The position numbers were made by a program, and so were the translations under genes. Of a stretch of 64,000 nucleotides of DNA, positions 52,105-60,857 are shown piece by piece (positions within the stretch are counted from its first letter, which is position 1; each line of letters opens with the position of its first letter). The notes under the pieces are model-generated. The model made no database searches, was not told the origin of the DNA, and saw only the letters and a list, made by a program, of their open reading frames with translations. The stretch covers positions 62,001 through 126,000 of the forward strand of contig NZ_DS572692.1 of NCBI RefSeq assembly GCF_000154985.1, in the 5' to 3' direction. The stretch comes from Streptococcus infantarius subsp. infantarius ATCC BAA-102. Its GTDB lineage: Bacteria; Bacillota; Bacilli; Lactobacillales; Streptococcaceae.

Positions 52105-53050
52105 AACGTTTTTTAGGTGTGATGAAAACTTGTGTTCCTTGGTCAATTTGACTCTGAATTGTGATATCAAGATTAAGGCTATCTAGGACTTGTTTTGTCA
52201 TATAAAGACCAAGACCTGTGGCTTTTTGATGTTCATGACCGTTGAAGCCTGTGAAACCTTCTTCAAAAATACGTGGTAAATCTTCTTCAAGTATGCCGAT
52301 ACCATCATCTGATATTTCAATGCTAGATTGAGGGATACGAATGGCAATTTTTCCCCCCTCTTTTGAGTACTTAATAGAATTATCGATTAATTGAGTTAAA
52401 GCAAAATTAACCCACTTTCTGTCGGAATTGAGTTCCCAATCACCTGTCACCTCAACAGAAAGGTGTTTTAATAAACAAGGAATACGATATTTTTTGATGA
52501 TTGAGGTTGTGATATTTTTGACAGATAGTTTCTCAAATCGAAAATCGTCTTTATTTTGGCTGAATTTAAGATAATTTAACAAGGTATCTAAATAATTTTG
52601 TAGACGATTTAACTGCTGTTCCACTTCTTTTGGGTCAAGTTGGTCAGTCTGAGCCATCAAAGAAAGAGCTGACAAAGGAACTTTCATCTGATGTGACCAC
52701 ATTTTAATGAGGTTTTGAATATTTTCCATCTGAGTTTGAAGTTTTAAGAGCTCACTAGCATGAGTTTCTTTTTGCTGACAGATGATTGCTCTAAAAGCTT
52801 GTTCAGACGGCAAGTGAAAATCATTCAATTCTTTTACGTAAATAAATTGTTGTAAAATTAATTGCTTGCGCTTAAATTTATAGTATTGCCAAATCGTGAT
52901 AAAGATAAGAATGGTGATGTTGACACTAAAACTGACTTTAAAGTAGGCAATCGGCAAGTGAAATAGAATAAAAGTGGTTAAAAATAAGGTTGTTAAAATG
53001 GTGTAGGTAAGATACCAAACACCAAATTCTTTAAAAAATTGTCGTATCAT
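52103..53050 (-). CDS. BceS-type intramembrane-sensing histidine kinase
   Basis: 315 aa with two close N-terminal membrane helices (15-60) and almost no extracellular loop, hence no ligand domain of its own. The phospho-His is in IKMWSHQMKVPLSAL, and N, G1 and G2 boxes follow (QLIDNSIKYS, SDDGIGI, GLGLYM). Kinases of this group are activated by the partner ABC transporter, present next door. Overlaps the regulator gene by 4 nt. Confidence 0.9.
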   Translation of the reverse strand: MIRQFFKEFGVWYLTYTILTTLFLTTFILFHLPIAYFKVSFSVNITILIFITIWQYYKFKRKQLILQQFIYVKELNDFHLPSEQAFRAIICQQKETHASELLKLQTQMENIQNLIKMWSHQMKVPLSALSLMAQTDQLDPKEVEQQLNRLQNYLDTLLNYLKFSQNKDDFRFEKLSVKNITTSIIKKYRIPCLLKHLSVEVTGDWELNSDRKWVNFALTQLIDNSIKYSKEGGKIAIRIPQSSIEISDDGIGILEEDLPRIFEEGFTGFNGHEHQKATGLGLYMTKQVLDSLNLDITIQSQIDQGTQVFITPKKR

Positions 53051-53709
53051 TTTAAAAGATAACCGACTCCTCTCACGGTATGAATGCGATCAAATCCTAA
53101 TGGTTGAACTTTTTTACGTAAGCGTGTCATATTGACACTTAAGGTGTTTTGGTCAATAAAACTTTCGTTTTCCCACAATTTCTCTAACAACTCTTCCTTT
53201 GGCACAACTTGATTTTGGTGTTCAAATAGAATACTAAGGATTTTATTTTCTGTTGGAGAAAGGTTAATCTGCTTGCTCCCATTTGATAAAATTCCTTCAC
53301 GTGATAACGAAAATTCATCGAGTTGATAGTTGTCGGAAGTGAATTGATAGGCTCTACGCAAAAAAGCTGATATCTTAGCATCTAAGATAGTCAATGAGAA
53401 GGGTTTAGAAATAAAATCGTCTCCTCCCATATTAAGTGCCATAACAGTATCCATTTCATCATCGCTGGATGAGATAAAGATAATTGGTAAAGTCATCGTT
53501 TTACGAATTTCTGTTGTCCAATAAAAACCATTGAAATAAGGCAAAGTGATATCCATCAAAATCAAATCAGGCTTAATTTCTTCGATTTCTTGCTTAATCG
53601 CACGAAAATTATTAACGCTAAAGACATCATAAACTTTGCTTAAATGCTGTTTTAATAGAGTTACAATGGTGTTGTCATCTTCTACGATATAAATTTTTCC
53701 TTGTTTCAT
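53047..53709 (-). CDS. BceR-type response regulator
   Basis: 220-aa OmpR-family regulator: receiver with phospho-acceptor Asp53 (LILMDITLP) and Lys in FISKPFSL, C-terminal winged helix. Partner of the adjacent kinase. Expected to bind the BceR-type dyad at 56936-56953 upstream of the transporter operon. Confidence 0.92.
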   Translation of the reverse strand: MKQGKIYIVEDDNTIVTLLKQHLSKVYDVFSVNNFRAIKQEIEEIKPDLILMDITLPYFNGFYWTTEIRKTMTLPIIFISSSDDEMDTVMALNMGGDDFISKPFSLTILDAKISAFLRRAYQFTSDNYQLDEFSLSREGILSNGSKQINLSPTENKILSILFEHQNQVVPKEELLEKLWENESFIDQNTLSVNMTRLRKKVQPLGFDRIHTVRGVGYLLK

Positions 53710-53725
53710 AGCTTCATTCTAACAA

Positions 53726-53748
53726 AAAATGGTCTTTACGACCATTTT
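53726..53748 (-). terminator. Terminator-like hairpin just before the response regulator
   Basis: AAAATGGTC/GACCATTTT perfect stem with 5-nt loop and T-run on the - strand, only 17 nt upstream of the regulator start codon. It separates the transporter genes from the two-component genes. Confidence 0.75.
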
Positions 53749-53810
53749 TAGCTGAGTTTCTTATCAAAATATTTGTAGTTAGTCTTATTAAAGAAAGTAG
53801 TTTTCAGTAA

Positions 53811-55796
53811 CTAACGATTGATGAGCTTATAATAAGTTCGGCTTGTTAGTTTATAGATAAAGAAGTAAATGATAACCAAGCATAGTATTGTAATACCACT
53901 TACAGTAACCATACTTGAACCAGCTACTCCAAAGAGTAAGAGCATTTGTTTTAGCATAGTTAAAGCGAAAACAAAATGTAAGATAGCAACGCCAAGTGGC
54001 ATGAAGAAAACAAGTAATGTTTGTGAATTAACTGTTCGTTTCACTGCTTCTTTGCTCATTCCGACTTCTTGCAGGATTTTATAAGATTTTTTATCTTCAA
54101 TTCCTTCTGTACGTTGTTTGTAGTAAATGATTAAGGCTGCACCAAGCAAGAAACTGAGTCCTAGTAAGAATCCTGTAAACAAGAAACCTCCAGTAATAGC
54201 ATACATGTCATTCATAAAGGTTTTCTTAGTGTAAATATCACTTTGGATTTCACTGTTTTTATCTGATTTTAATCCGTCAGAGATTGTTGAAATGTCTTTA
54301 GTTGAAAGATCAGCATAAGCTGTAAAAGTACTTTGAAACATGAGATCATGTTGTTTGAAAAGCTCTAGCATTTCTTCCATAACCACATTATTACTGAAAA
54401 TAATAACACTCGGATTATAGGTATTTCCTAACTCAGGAAATTTGAGATTTTTAAAGTTTTTGACGTTTTCAAATTTTTTATCAAACAATGTCAATGTTTC
54501 AAGTTGACTGTCTCCCTTTTGTTTGTAAAAAGCAATTTGATTGTCTTTTAATTTTGGAAGATCATTTCCGAGTTTTTGAATAGCGTCCTGAGTTGTTAAA
54601 TAAAGAGCACCAAACGTATTGACATCGGGATGTTTGATTGAATCGTCATTAATAGCCATTACTTTTTCATTTGCAAGGCAAGCTGAAGACATGGCTGACT
54701 GATAAGTTATGTAATCACTGCTTGGCTTATCCAGTTTATCGACGATTTGATTTTGGAATTCTTCTTTAAATTCATCCTCAGAGATTATTCTAGAATCCTT
54801 CTCGACATAGCCATTATTAGAAAAGGTTATTTGTGTATTTTTAGGAAATAGAATATTGGCTTGATTTTGACCACTAACATATAAAGAAGTTGTTGTTGCG
54901 ATGGTTACAAAAGTCATTGTAGCAAGCAAAGTGATATTGGCAAGACCAACGGCATTTTGTTTCATTCTGAAAATCATTTGTGCAGTTGTGACAAAGTGTT
55001 CTGGTTGGTAAAAATAGTTTTTATTCTTACGACGGCGTTTGAGATACCATGTCATAAAGCTGACGTAAAATAGGTAAGTCCCAATAATAACAAGCACTAC
55101 TGCAATGAAGAAACGATAGACAACCACAAGCGCAGCTACTTTTACAGAGGAAATAGACATGTAATAGCCAATACCTAGGCTGATAATACTTAGCAAAGCT
55201 AAAATTATATTTCCACGAGGTTCTTTTTCACCTTTTTCTTGACGTTTAAACAAAGCAAGAGGTGATGAACGATAAATGATAATAATATTAATCACTTCTA
55301 GCAAAGCAAAGATAGCGGCAAAAGCTACTGATGCCAAAATAAACGCAAGTGGTGATAATGTCAAAACAAACTTATCATAATGTAAGAGATTAACAAAAAT
55401 TAGGTAGAACAATTGTGAAAATATGGCTGATAAGATGCTGCCAATTACGATAACACCTATAAACATAATAGCTAATTCAATTGTTGACACCAAACCGACC
55501 TGACGTCTATTCATCCCAAGGATATTGTAAAGACCAAATTCCCTACTTCTTTGCTTGAGCAAGAAATTATAACTATAAATCTCCATGATGACTGTAAAAA
55601 TCATCAAAACAACAATAGCCAGCCCTAATACGGTGTTACTGTAACGCATGTCGTCTGATACTGGACTAAAGAGAATTAACAAGGTTGAACAGTCAAGGAT
55701 AAAAAGGACTACACTGGCGAGTAAAAATGGGCCGAAAATATCAAGTGATTTTTTCAAATTTGACCAAGCTAGTTTAGCATAGAACATCTTATTCAC
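53811..55796 (-). CDS. BceB-type ABC transporter permease
   Basis: 661-aa permease with ten membrane segments and a ~200-aa extracellular domain between segments VII and VIII (about residues 310-510), the hallmark of BceB-like peptide-antibiotic sensors/detoxifiers. Overlaps the ATPase gene by 8 nt. With the kinase it forms the sensory complex for bacitracin- or lantibiotic-like peptides; exact specificity unknown. Confidence 0.92.
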   Translation of the reverse strand: MNKMFYAKLAWSNLKKSLDIFGPFLLASVVLFILDCSTLLILFSPVSDDMRYSNTVLGLAIVVLMIFTVIMEIYSYNFLLKQRSREFGLYNILGMNRRQVGLVSTIELAIMFIGVIVIGSILSAIFSQLFYLIFVNLLHYDKFVLTLSPLAFILASVAFAAIFALLEVINIIIIYRSSPLALFKRQEKGEKEPRGNIILALLSIISLGIGYYMSISSVKVAALVVVYRFFIAVVLVIIGTYLFYVSFMTWYLKRRRKNKNYFYQPEHFVTTAQMIFRMKQNAVGLANITLLATMTFVTIATTTSLYVSGQNQANILFPKNTQITFSNNGYVEKDSRIISEDEFKEEFQNQIVDKLDKPSSDYITYQSAMSSACLANEKVMAINDDSIKHPDVNTFGALYLTTQDAIQKLGNDLPKLKDNQIAFYKQKGDSQLETLTLFDKKFENVKNFKNLKFPELGNTYNPSVIIFSNNVVMEEMLELFKQHDLMFQSTFTAYADLSTKDISTISDGLKSDKNSEIQSDIYTKKTFMNDMYAITGGFLFTGFLLGLSFLLGAALIIYYKQRTEGIEDKKSYKILQEVGMSKEAVKRTVNSQTLLVFFMPLGVAILHFVFALTMLKQMLLLFGVAGSSMVTVSGITILCLVIIYFFIYKLTSRTYYKLINR

Positions 55797-56541
55797 CTCC
55801 TAAAAGGGCTGTCATGGCAAGTGAAATGTCTTTACTAAATTCTTGATTGGTCTTGTTACCACGGTAAATTTGGTGGAAAATACGACCATCTTTGATAAAA
55901 AGCACACGTTTAGCATGGCTTGCGGCGTTGGCTGAGTGAGTTACCATAAGTATTGTTTGGCCATAGCTGTTAATGTCTTCAAAAAGATTTAAGATATCTT
56001 CTGAATTACGATAGTCAAGCGCTGCGGTTGGTTCATCAGCCAAAAGAAGCTGCGGATTAGTAATTAAACTACGAGCAATGGCAACACGTTGTTTTTGACC
56101 ACCAGATAATTCAAAAGGACGTTTTTCAAGCAACTCTTCAATGTGTAATTTTGGAGCTAGCCTTGTGATACGTTTTTCCATTTCTTGATAGGGAAGGCGC
56201 CCAAGTACTAGTGGCAAGAAAATATTATCCTTGACTGATAGGGTGTCCAATAAGTTAAAATCTTGAAAGACAAAGCCGAGATTTTTCAAACGGAATTCAG
56301 CCAATTGGCTTTCTTTGATTTTCGTGACTTCTTCACCATTCAAAATAACGGAACCGTTAGTAGGTTTTTCTAGTGTTGCTAGAATATTTAGCAATGTTGT
56401 TTTCCCAGAACCTGATTCACCCATGATGGCGATGAATTCATTCTTGTCTACCTTAAAGTCGACATCTTGCAATGCACGTGTAACTTCTTTTGAAAAACGC
56501 GTGCGAAAAAATTTCTCGAGGTGATTGATTTCCAGTAACAT
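55789..56541 (-). CDS. BceA-type ABC transporter ATPase
   Basis: 250-aa ATPase of the MacB/BceA type: Walker A GESGSGKTT, Q-loop FVFQDFNLLD, signature LSGGQKQR, Walker B LLLADEPTAALD, H-loop THS. Powers the BceB permease. GGAGAA precedes its start. Two small membrane-peptide genes lie directly upstream in the same direction. Confidence 0.94.
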   Translation of the reverse strand: MLLEINHLEKFFRTRFSKEVTRALQDVDFKVDKNEFIAIMGESGSGKTTLLNILATLEKPTNGSVILNGEEVTKIKESQLAEFRLKNLGFVFQDFNLLDTLSVKDNIFLPLVLGRLPYQEMEKRITRLAPKLHIEELLEKRPFELSGGQKQRVAIARSLITNPQLLLADEPTAALDYRNSEDILNLFEDINSYGQTILMVTHSANAASHAKRVLFIKDGRIFHQIYRGNKTNQEFSKDISLAMTALLGGE

Positions 56542-56613
56542 AATTTCTCCTTTTTTTCATTATACCCTTTCAAGCTCAGAAATGCTTAGTTAGTCTTTAC
56601 TTTTTAAAACTTT

Positions 56614-56721
56614 TTAGTGCTTTTTTAACGGTCTTCTCCCACTCCAGTACCAAAAAGCTAAGCTTGCTACTCCTACTATGATGATAAGTAGAATAGTTAT
56701 CAGACTATATAGCTCAATCAT
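56614..56721 (-). CDS. 35-aa membrane peptide upstream of bceA
   Basis: MIELYSLITILLIIIVGVAS followed by LAFWYWSGRRPLKKH: one hydrophobic helix (5-26) and a basic C-terminus. A strong ribosome site AGGAGGTG lies 8 nt before ATG. Spaced 72 bp from bceA and 15 bp from the preceding small gene. The good ribosome site, the clean helix and the conserved order suggest a real gene; a role as modulator of the transporter is inference. Confidence 0.7.
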   Translation of the reverse strand: MIELYSLITILLIIIVGVASLAFWYWSGRRPLKKH

Positions 56722-56736
56722 ACTAAGCACCTCCTT

Positions 56737-56856
56737 CTACTTTGTTATGCGAAAGGCATATGAGATGATATAAACAATAGATCCAAGAAATAGCAATACA
56801 ATCCAAATGAAAAAATGAATCCATAGGCTAAGATAGTGTTTAAATTCTTCTTTCAT
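56737..56856 (-). CDS. 39-aa membrane peptide, first gene of the Bce operon
   Basis: MKEEFKHYLSLWIHFFIWIV then LLFLGSIVYIISYAFRITK: short charged N-terminus, one long hydrophobic helix (9-33), basic end. AAAGGAG precedes the ATG by 9 nt. It is the promoter-proximal gene downstream of the BceR-type dyad. Function unknown. Confidence 0.7.
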   Translation of the reverse strand: MKEEFKHYLSLWIHFFIWIVLLFLGSIVYIISYAFRITK

Positions 56857-56935
56857 ATACTGCTACTCCTTTCTTATTGACATCTTTAGTTTATCGGAAA
56901 TCAACTCTTTTTTTCTTACAGTTTTGGGGATGAAA

Positions 56936-56953
56936 TCTTACAAAAATGTAAGA
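56936..56953 (-). promoter_or_regulatory. BceR-type binding site
   Basis: TCTTACA-AAAA-TGTAAGA, a perfect inverted repeat matching the TNACA-N4-TGTAA pattern reported for BceR-like regulators. An extra half site (TGTAAG, - strand) lies at 56920-56915 and a -10-like TAAACT at 56893-56888. Likely activation site for the small-peptide/bceAB operon. Confidence 0.75.
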
Positions 56954-56988
56954 AAAACACAGAAGCCAATACTTCTGTGTTTTATATT
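56954..56988 (-). terminator. Terminator of the TIM-barrel gene
   Basis: AAAACACAGAAG/CTTCTGTGTTTT, 12-bp perfect stem with 6-nt loop, adjoining the BceR-type site. Confidence 0.75.
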
Positions 56989-56991
56989 ATC

Positions 56992-57813
56992 TTACAAGTT
57001 TTGTGCAATCTGTTTTAGGTAAGCATGACTTTCGAGTTGTTCAACTGGATTCGTCAAATCTTTTAAGTTAATTTCGTAGATGCTACTTGCTGTCTCATTA
57101 AAGAGTGGCAAAGCTTTCGCCCAATCAATTTTTCCATGCCCCAGCGTTAAGCTATCATGCGTTTGCCCAAGTGAGTCTACCAAATGGTAATGAACGATAT
57201 GATCTTTCAAAGTCTTTAGAGACTGCTGAAGAGCCTCATTATCACCGTGGAGATAGATAAAAGCATGTGAAACATCATAGGCAAGCGGGTAAGCTTTTTG
57301 AGCAAGTAAGCGATCAAAATCAGGATTTCCATATGAATAGAGTTTTGAAATACCATTTTCAAACATGATATAGTCTTTGCCAATATGACAAAAGTGATCC
57401 ATGCGAGAGAAAAGATACTGACGAGCATCCTCGATTGAAGCAAAAGGTTCTAATAGTTCAGCTTCTTCTAACTCGTAAGAGCCGTGAACCAGCACTTTAC
57501 AGTCGTATTTTTTTGCTAAATCAAGTAATTTTTGTGTTGAAAAATCGATAAAGTTAACCAATTCAGCATTATTTTTTGGATGAGCTACTAATTCCAAACG
57601 CTTTCCTTGGTACTTCATAGGGTGATGAAGAACAATAGTCTTTACACTACTTGATTTGACTTTTTGAATGGCTTCTTCAAGTTTTTCTAAACCATCAGCT
57701 GTATAATCAACTTCGCTTGTAAAAAATTCAAAAACATCAGGATGATATTTTAAGCGACTAGCTACTTGTTCAGGGGCACAGCTAGCTTTTAGTCCTAATT
57801 GAATTGGAAACAT
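56992..57813 (-). CDS. Sugar phosphate isomerase/epimerase-like TIM barrel protein
   Basis: 273 aa of the AP-endonuclease family 2 fold (xylose-isomerase-like). Candidate metal ligands: Glu in IMFENG, Asp-His in AYDVSHAF, His in VHYHLVDS, and Glu near the end (SIYEINL). Enzymatic role unknown. 26 bp downstream of trmFO, same direction, so co-transcribed. Confidence 0.78.
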   Translation of the reverse strand: MFPIQLGLKASCAPEQVASRLKYHPDVFEFFTSEVDYTADGLEKLEEAIQKVKSSSVKTIVLHHPMKYQGKRLELVAHPKNNAELVNFIDFSTQKLLDLAKKYDCKVLVHGSYELEEAELLEPFASIEDARQYLFSRMDHFCHIGKDYIMFENGISKLYSYGNPDFDRLLAQKAYPLAYDVSHAFIYLHGDNEALQQSLKTLKDHIVHYHLVDSLGQTHDSLTLGHGKIDWAKALPLFNETASSIYEINLKDLTNPVEQLESHAYLKQIAQNL

Positions 57814-57839
57814 TTTGTCACCTCTTCTAAGATAGTGTA

Positions 57840-59177
57840 TTAAACGTTAAGGTATTCTTCCAGATCTTTCAAGGCACGTTCAGCAACTTTTTCGTAACGT
57901 TCTTTTTTATCACGGATACGTGGTCCTTCGAGTTCTTTAATGATACCAAAGTTAACGTTCATTGGTTGGAAATGTTTGCTTTCAGCATGAGTGATGTAGT
58001 GTGGTAAAGCACCGATAGCTGTTGTTTGAGGGAAAATAACAGGTTCTTCACCCTTGAAACGACGCACAGCATTGATACCAGCTACAAGACCTGATGCAGC
58101 AGATTCAACATAACCTTCAACACCAGTCATTTGACCAGCGAAGAAAAGATTTGGATTTTGACGTGTAGCAAATGTTTCAGTCAAAAGGTTTGGTGAATCC
58201 ATGTATGAGTTACGGTGCATAACGCCGTAACGTACAAATTCAGCATTTTCGAGGCCTGGAATCATACGGAACACACGTTTTTGTTCTCCCCATTTAAGGT
58301 GTGTTTGGAAACCAACGATGTTAAATAAGCTACCAGCTGCATTGTCTTGACGCAATTGAACAACGGCATAAGGTGTTTTAAACTCGCCATCACGTGGTCC
58401 TTTATAATCTTCTGGATATTCTAGTCCGACAGGTTTCATAGGACCATAGAGCATTGTTTTAATGCCTCGTTTTGCCATGACTTCGATTGGCATACAACCT
58501 TCGAAGTATTTTTCTTTTTCAAATGAATTTAGCGGAGCTTCTTCAGCATTGACAAGAGCTTCGTGGAAAGCCATGAATTCTTCTTTTGTCATTGGGCAGT
58601 TAAGGTAAGCAGCTTCCCCTTTGTCATAACGTGATTTAAGGTAAACTTTATCCATGTCGATAGAACTTTTATCAACAATCGGTGCTGCTGCATCGTAGAA
58701 ATAGAAACCATCGCCACCATTTAATTCGTGGATTTTTGCAGCCAAAGCATCTGAAGTAAGTGGTCCACTAGCGATAACTGTAATAGCATCATTTGGGACT
58801 TCAGTGATTTCTTCGCGAATGATTTCGATAAGTGGATGATTTGTGACTTCGTCAGTTACCATTTGTGAGAATCCGTCACGGTCAACTGCAAGAGCGCCAC
58901 CAGCAGGGATGCGCGTGCTTTCAGCAGCTTTCATGATAACAGAATCCAAACGGCGCATTTCTTCTTTAAGAAGACCGACCGCGTTTGTCAAACTGTCACC
59001 ACGTAGTGAATTCGAACAAACAAGTTCAGCAAATTTATCAGTTTTATGCTGAGGTGTTGGTTTGACCCCACGCATTTCATAAAGTTTAACTGGAATACCG
59101 CGCTTAGCAATCTGATAAGCAGCCTCAGAACCAGCTAAACCAGCTCCAATAACGTTAATGTATGATGATTGAGACAA
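57840..59177 (-). CDS. trmFO: tRNA (uracil-54-C5) methyltransferase, folate/FAD dependent
   Basis: 445-aa flavoprotein forming ribothymidine-54 in tRNA with methylene-THF. FAD site [20 protein letters not shown] near the N-terminus, catalytic cysteines in [11 protein letters not shown] and [10 protein letters not shown], and the closing GALPHYIT region. Usual streptococcal neighbour of topA/dprA. The ATG follows AATA/GGAGG in a structured leader. Confidence 0.96.
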   Translation of the reverse strand: MSQSSYINVIGAGLAGSEAAYQIAKRGIPVKLYEMRGVKPTPQHKTDKFAELVCSNSLRGDSLTNAVGLLKEEMRRLDSVIMKAAESTRIPAGGALAVDRDGFSQMVTDEVTNHPLIEIIREEITEVPNDAITVIASGPLTSDALAAKIHELNGGDGFYFYDAAAPIVDKSSIDMDKVYLKSRYDKGEAAYLNCPMTKEEFMAFHEALVNAEEAPLNSFEKEKYFEGCMPIEVMAKRGIKTMLYGPMKPVGLEYPEDYKGPRDGEFKTPYAVVQLRQDNAAGSLFNIVGFQTHLKWGEQKRVFRMIPGLENAEFVRYGVMHRNSYMDSPNLLTETFATRQNPNLFFAGQMTGVEGYVESAASGLVAGINAVRRFKGEEPVIFPQTTAIGALPHYITHAESKHFQPMNVNFGIIKELEGPRIRDKKERYEKVAERALKDLEEYLNV

Positions 59178-59187
59178 TATACTAATA

Positions 59188-59253
59188 CCTCCAAAAATGA
59201 GCTTAGAAAAGCCTAAAACTCATTTTCCAGATGTGGGAGTTGGCCCATATCTG
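59188..59253 (-). promoter_or_regulatory. Structured 5' leader of trmFO
   Basis: Two hairpins on the - strand: CAGATATGGG/CCCACATCTG (59253-59228) and then AAAATGAG.../...CTCATTTT (59226-59194), the second followed at once by TT and the GGAGG ribosome site (59192-59188). The second stem plus T-run looks like an intrinsic terminator or a ribosome-site sequestering element. No known riboswitch recognised. Confidence 0.55.
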
Positions 59254-59391
59254 AATCTTTCTATTTTTGATACTTGACTATCATAACATAAAATCAGTGA
59301 AATACAAATAAAATATCGAATCATATGACATAACTTAAATTATGTAAATATTATTAACCAATTTAAGCTCTAATCATCAGAAGAGGCAAAT

Positions 59392-60105
59392 TCAAGCAGC
59401 TAGTAAAACACTAAATATGCTAAAAAGTGATCCAATTAAGTAGTATTCTGCAAAAGTAGGACTTTCAGATATTTTTATTTTATTGTAGCGTGCAATCGGT
59501 TTTGCTGTAAAGACAAGCCCAATTGAGGCAAATTGATTAAAGATGATGCAAATACTCATGACAACACGTTCTAAAAGACCGATGATTGCCCCAGCACCTG
59601 GAATGGTATCCATTTTTTGATCGTCTTGAGGCTGATATTTTTGAAAGAAAATCTTGAAAACAACATTTGTTGGCTTAGTGATGAGAATAAGAAATAGAAT
59701 CATGTTTAAAATTTGTGCTGTTGTAGCATTGACAGTCAGATAAGGACAAAAAATGCTTCCTGTTAATAACACGATAATCACTAAGTGAAGCATTTGATCT
59801 GCTAAAAAAGTCGACATAGCGTTGAGACGAAGCCACTTAGCGACACAGGATTTTCTAAAATCAATGATAGCATGGCTAAGTAAGATAAGCAGACTCGTCA
59901 ACCATAGACTTGGTAAAAAGCAAGTTACTAAGACCAAAGGTAAAGCAACACCTAATAGGTGAATCAAAAGGTACTTTTTATCTGTGTTTTTACGATCTGC
60001 AACTGTTTGACCTTGTAGGTGAAAATCAGATAAAAAGTGACAGATTAAGAAAAGTGCCAAAATGGGATTTTGAATGAGATAGTGAGAAAGTCCAGTAATA
60101 GGCAT
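59392..60105 (-). CDS. DUF3307 membrane protein
   Basis: 237 aa, about six hydrophobic segments, with the family start FLICHFLSDFHLQGQTVADRK. Function unknown. Its start codon overlaps the satD stop by one base, so the two are translationally coupled; DUF3307 and SatD genes regularly occur together. Confidence 0.82.
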   Translation of the reverse strand: MPITGLSHYLIQNPILALFLICHFLSDFHLQGQTVADRKNTDKKYLLIHLLGVALPLVLVTCFLPSLWLTSLLILLSHAIIDFRKSCVAKWLRLNAMSTFLADQMLHLVIIVLLTGSIFCPYLTVNATTAQILNMILFLILITKPTNVVFKIFFQKYQPQDDQKMDTIPGAGAIIGLLERVVMSICIIFNQFASIGLVFTAKPIARYNKIKISESPTFAEYYLIGSLFSIFSVLLAA

Positions 60106-60770
60106 TAAGCTAACTCCTCTCCATGATGTTTAAGGCATTTTAAAGCCGTTTTACGTGCGCGAAGGTAAATTTTGATATTGCTGCTTTTAAGCCGTTTTGA
60201 TAAAGCACTGGTTGTTAGTTCTAAGCGTTTTGCAAGTATTTGCTGATCAAACTGTTCATCATATATGCCTAGAGTTAACAGTTCTTTTAAAATTATTTCT
60301 TGACTTGCTCGCCAATCTGATTTAATAGCTTCGCTGCTTGCAATCAAGGTATTAACAACGCTGACTTGATTCTCATCATCAAAAGAAACCGCAATTTGTG
60401 TATTGCCGTAGTCATTTTTTTGATGAATATAGTTAATGGCTTTTCTGGCATGCCAGTAAGCTGGACCATCAGCACCAATACTTTGTTCGGGATTGATATC
60501 TGTTAGAATTTTTCCCATCCCAATTCCGAAACGTACCTGATAAGGTTGCATAGCAAGATTAATACGATCAATGATTTGAAATAAAGGGGCATCAAGCGTC
60601 AATAATCCTTGAAATTCATCTCCCAATGTAATAGATAATTTTGAAACCAATACTTCTTTAAATTCTGTATTCAAATCATTTAAGCAAGTTTCTAATATTT
60701 TTTGAACTTGGTATCGATTATCGATTTTCTTTGAATCAATAATGTCGCCAATTAATGCAAAATAATTCAT
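60105..60770 (-). CDS. satD: SatD family protein
   Basis: 221 aa; the N-terminal part (YFALIGDIIDSKKIDNRYQVQ) and the GDEFQGLL motif match SatD of the S. mutans secretion/acid-tolerance locus, resembling a nucleotidyl-cyclase-like fold. The C-terminal ~70 residues read as a helix-turn-helix (LAKRLELTTSALSKRLKSSNIKIY). Function not established. Confidence 0.82.
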   Translation of the reverse strand: MNYFALIGDIIDSKKIDNRYQVQKILETCLNDLNTEFKEVLVSKLSITLGDEFQGLLTLDAPLFQIIDRINLAMQPYQVRFGIGMGKILTDINPEQSIGADGPAYWHARKAINYIHQKNDYGNTQIAVSFDDENQVSVVNTLIASSEAIKSDWRASQEIILKELLTLGIYDEQFDQQILAKRLELTTSALSKRLKSSNIKIYLRARKTALKCLKHHGEELA

Positions 60771-60817
60771 AGACCACCTCTCTTATAGGTCTATTATAAT
60801 GGCAATAAAAACTGACC

Positions 60818-60850
60818 TAAAAAACCTCACAAAGAAAATTTGCAAGGTTT
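60818..60850 (-). terminator. Terminator of topA
   Basis: 12-bp stem, AAACCTCACAAA (60822-60833) with TTTGCAAGGTTT (60839-60850) including G-U pairs, followed on the - strand by TTTTT. Confidence 0.7.
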
Positions 60851-60857
60851 GAAAGAT

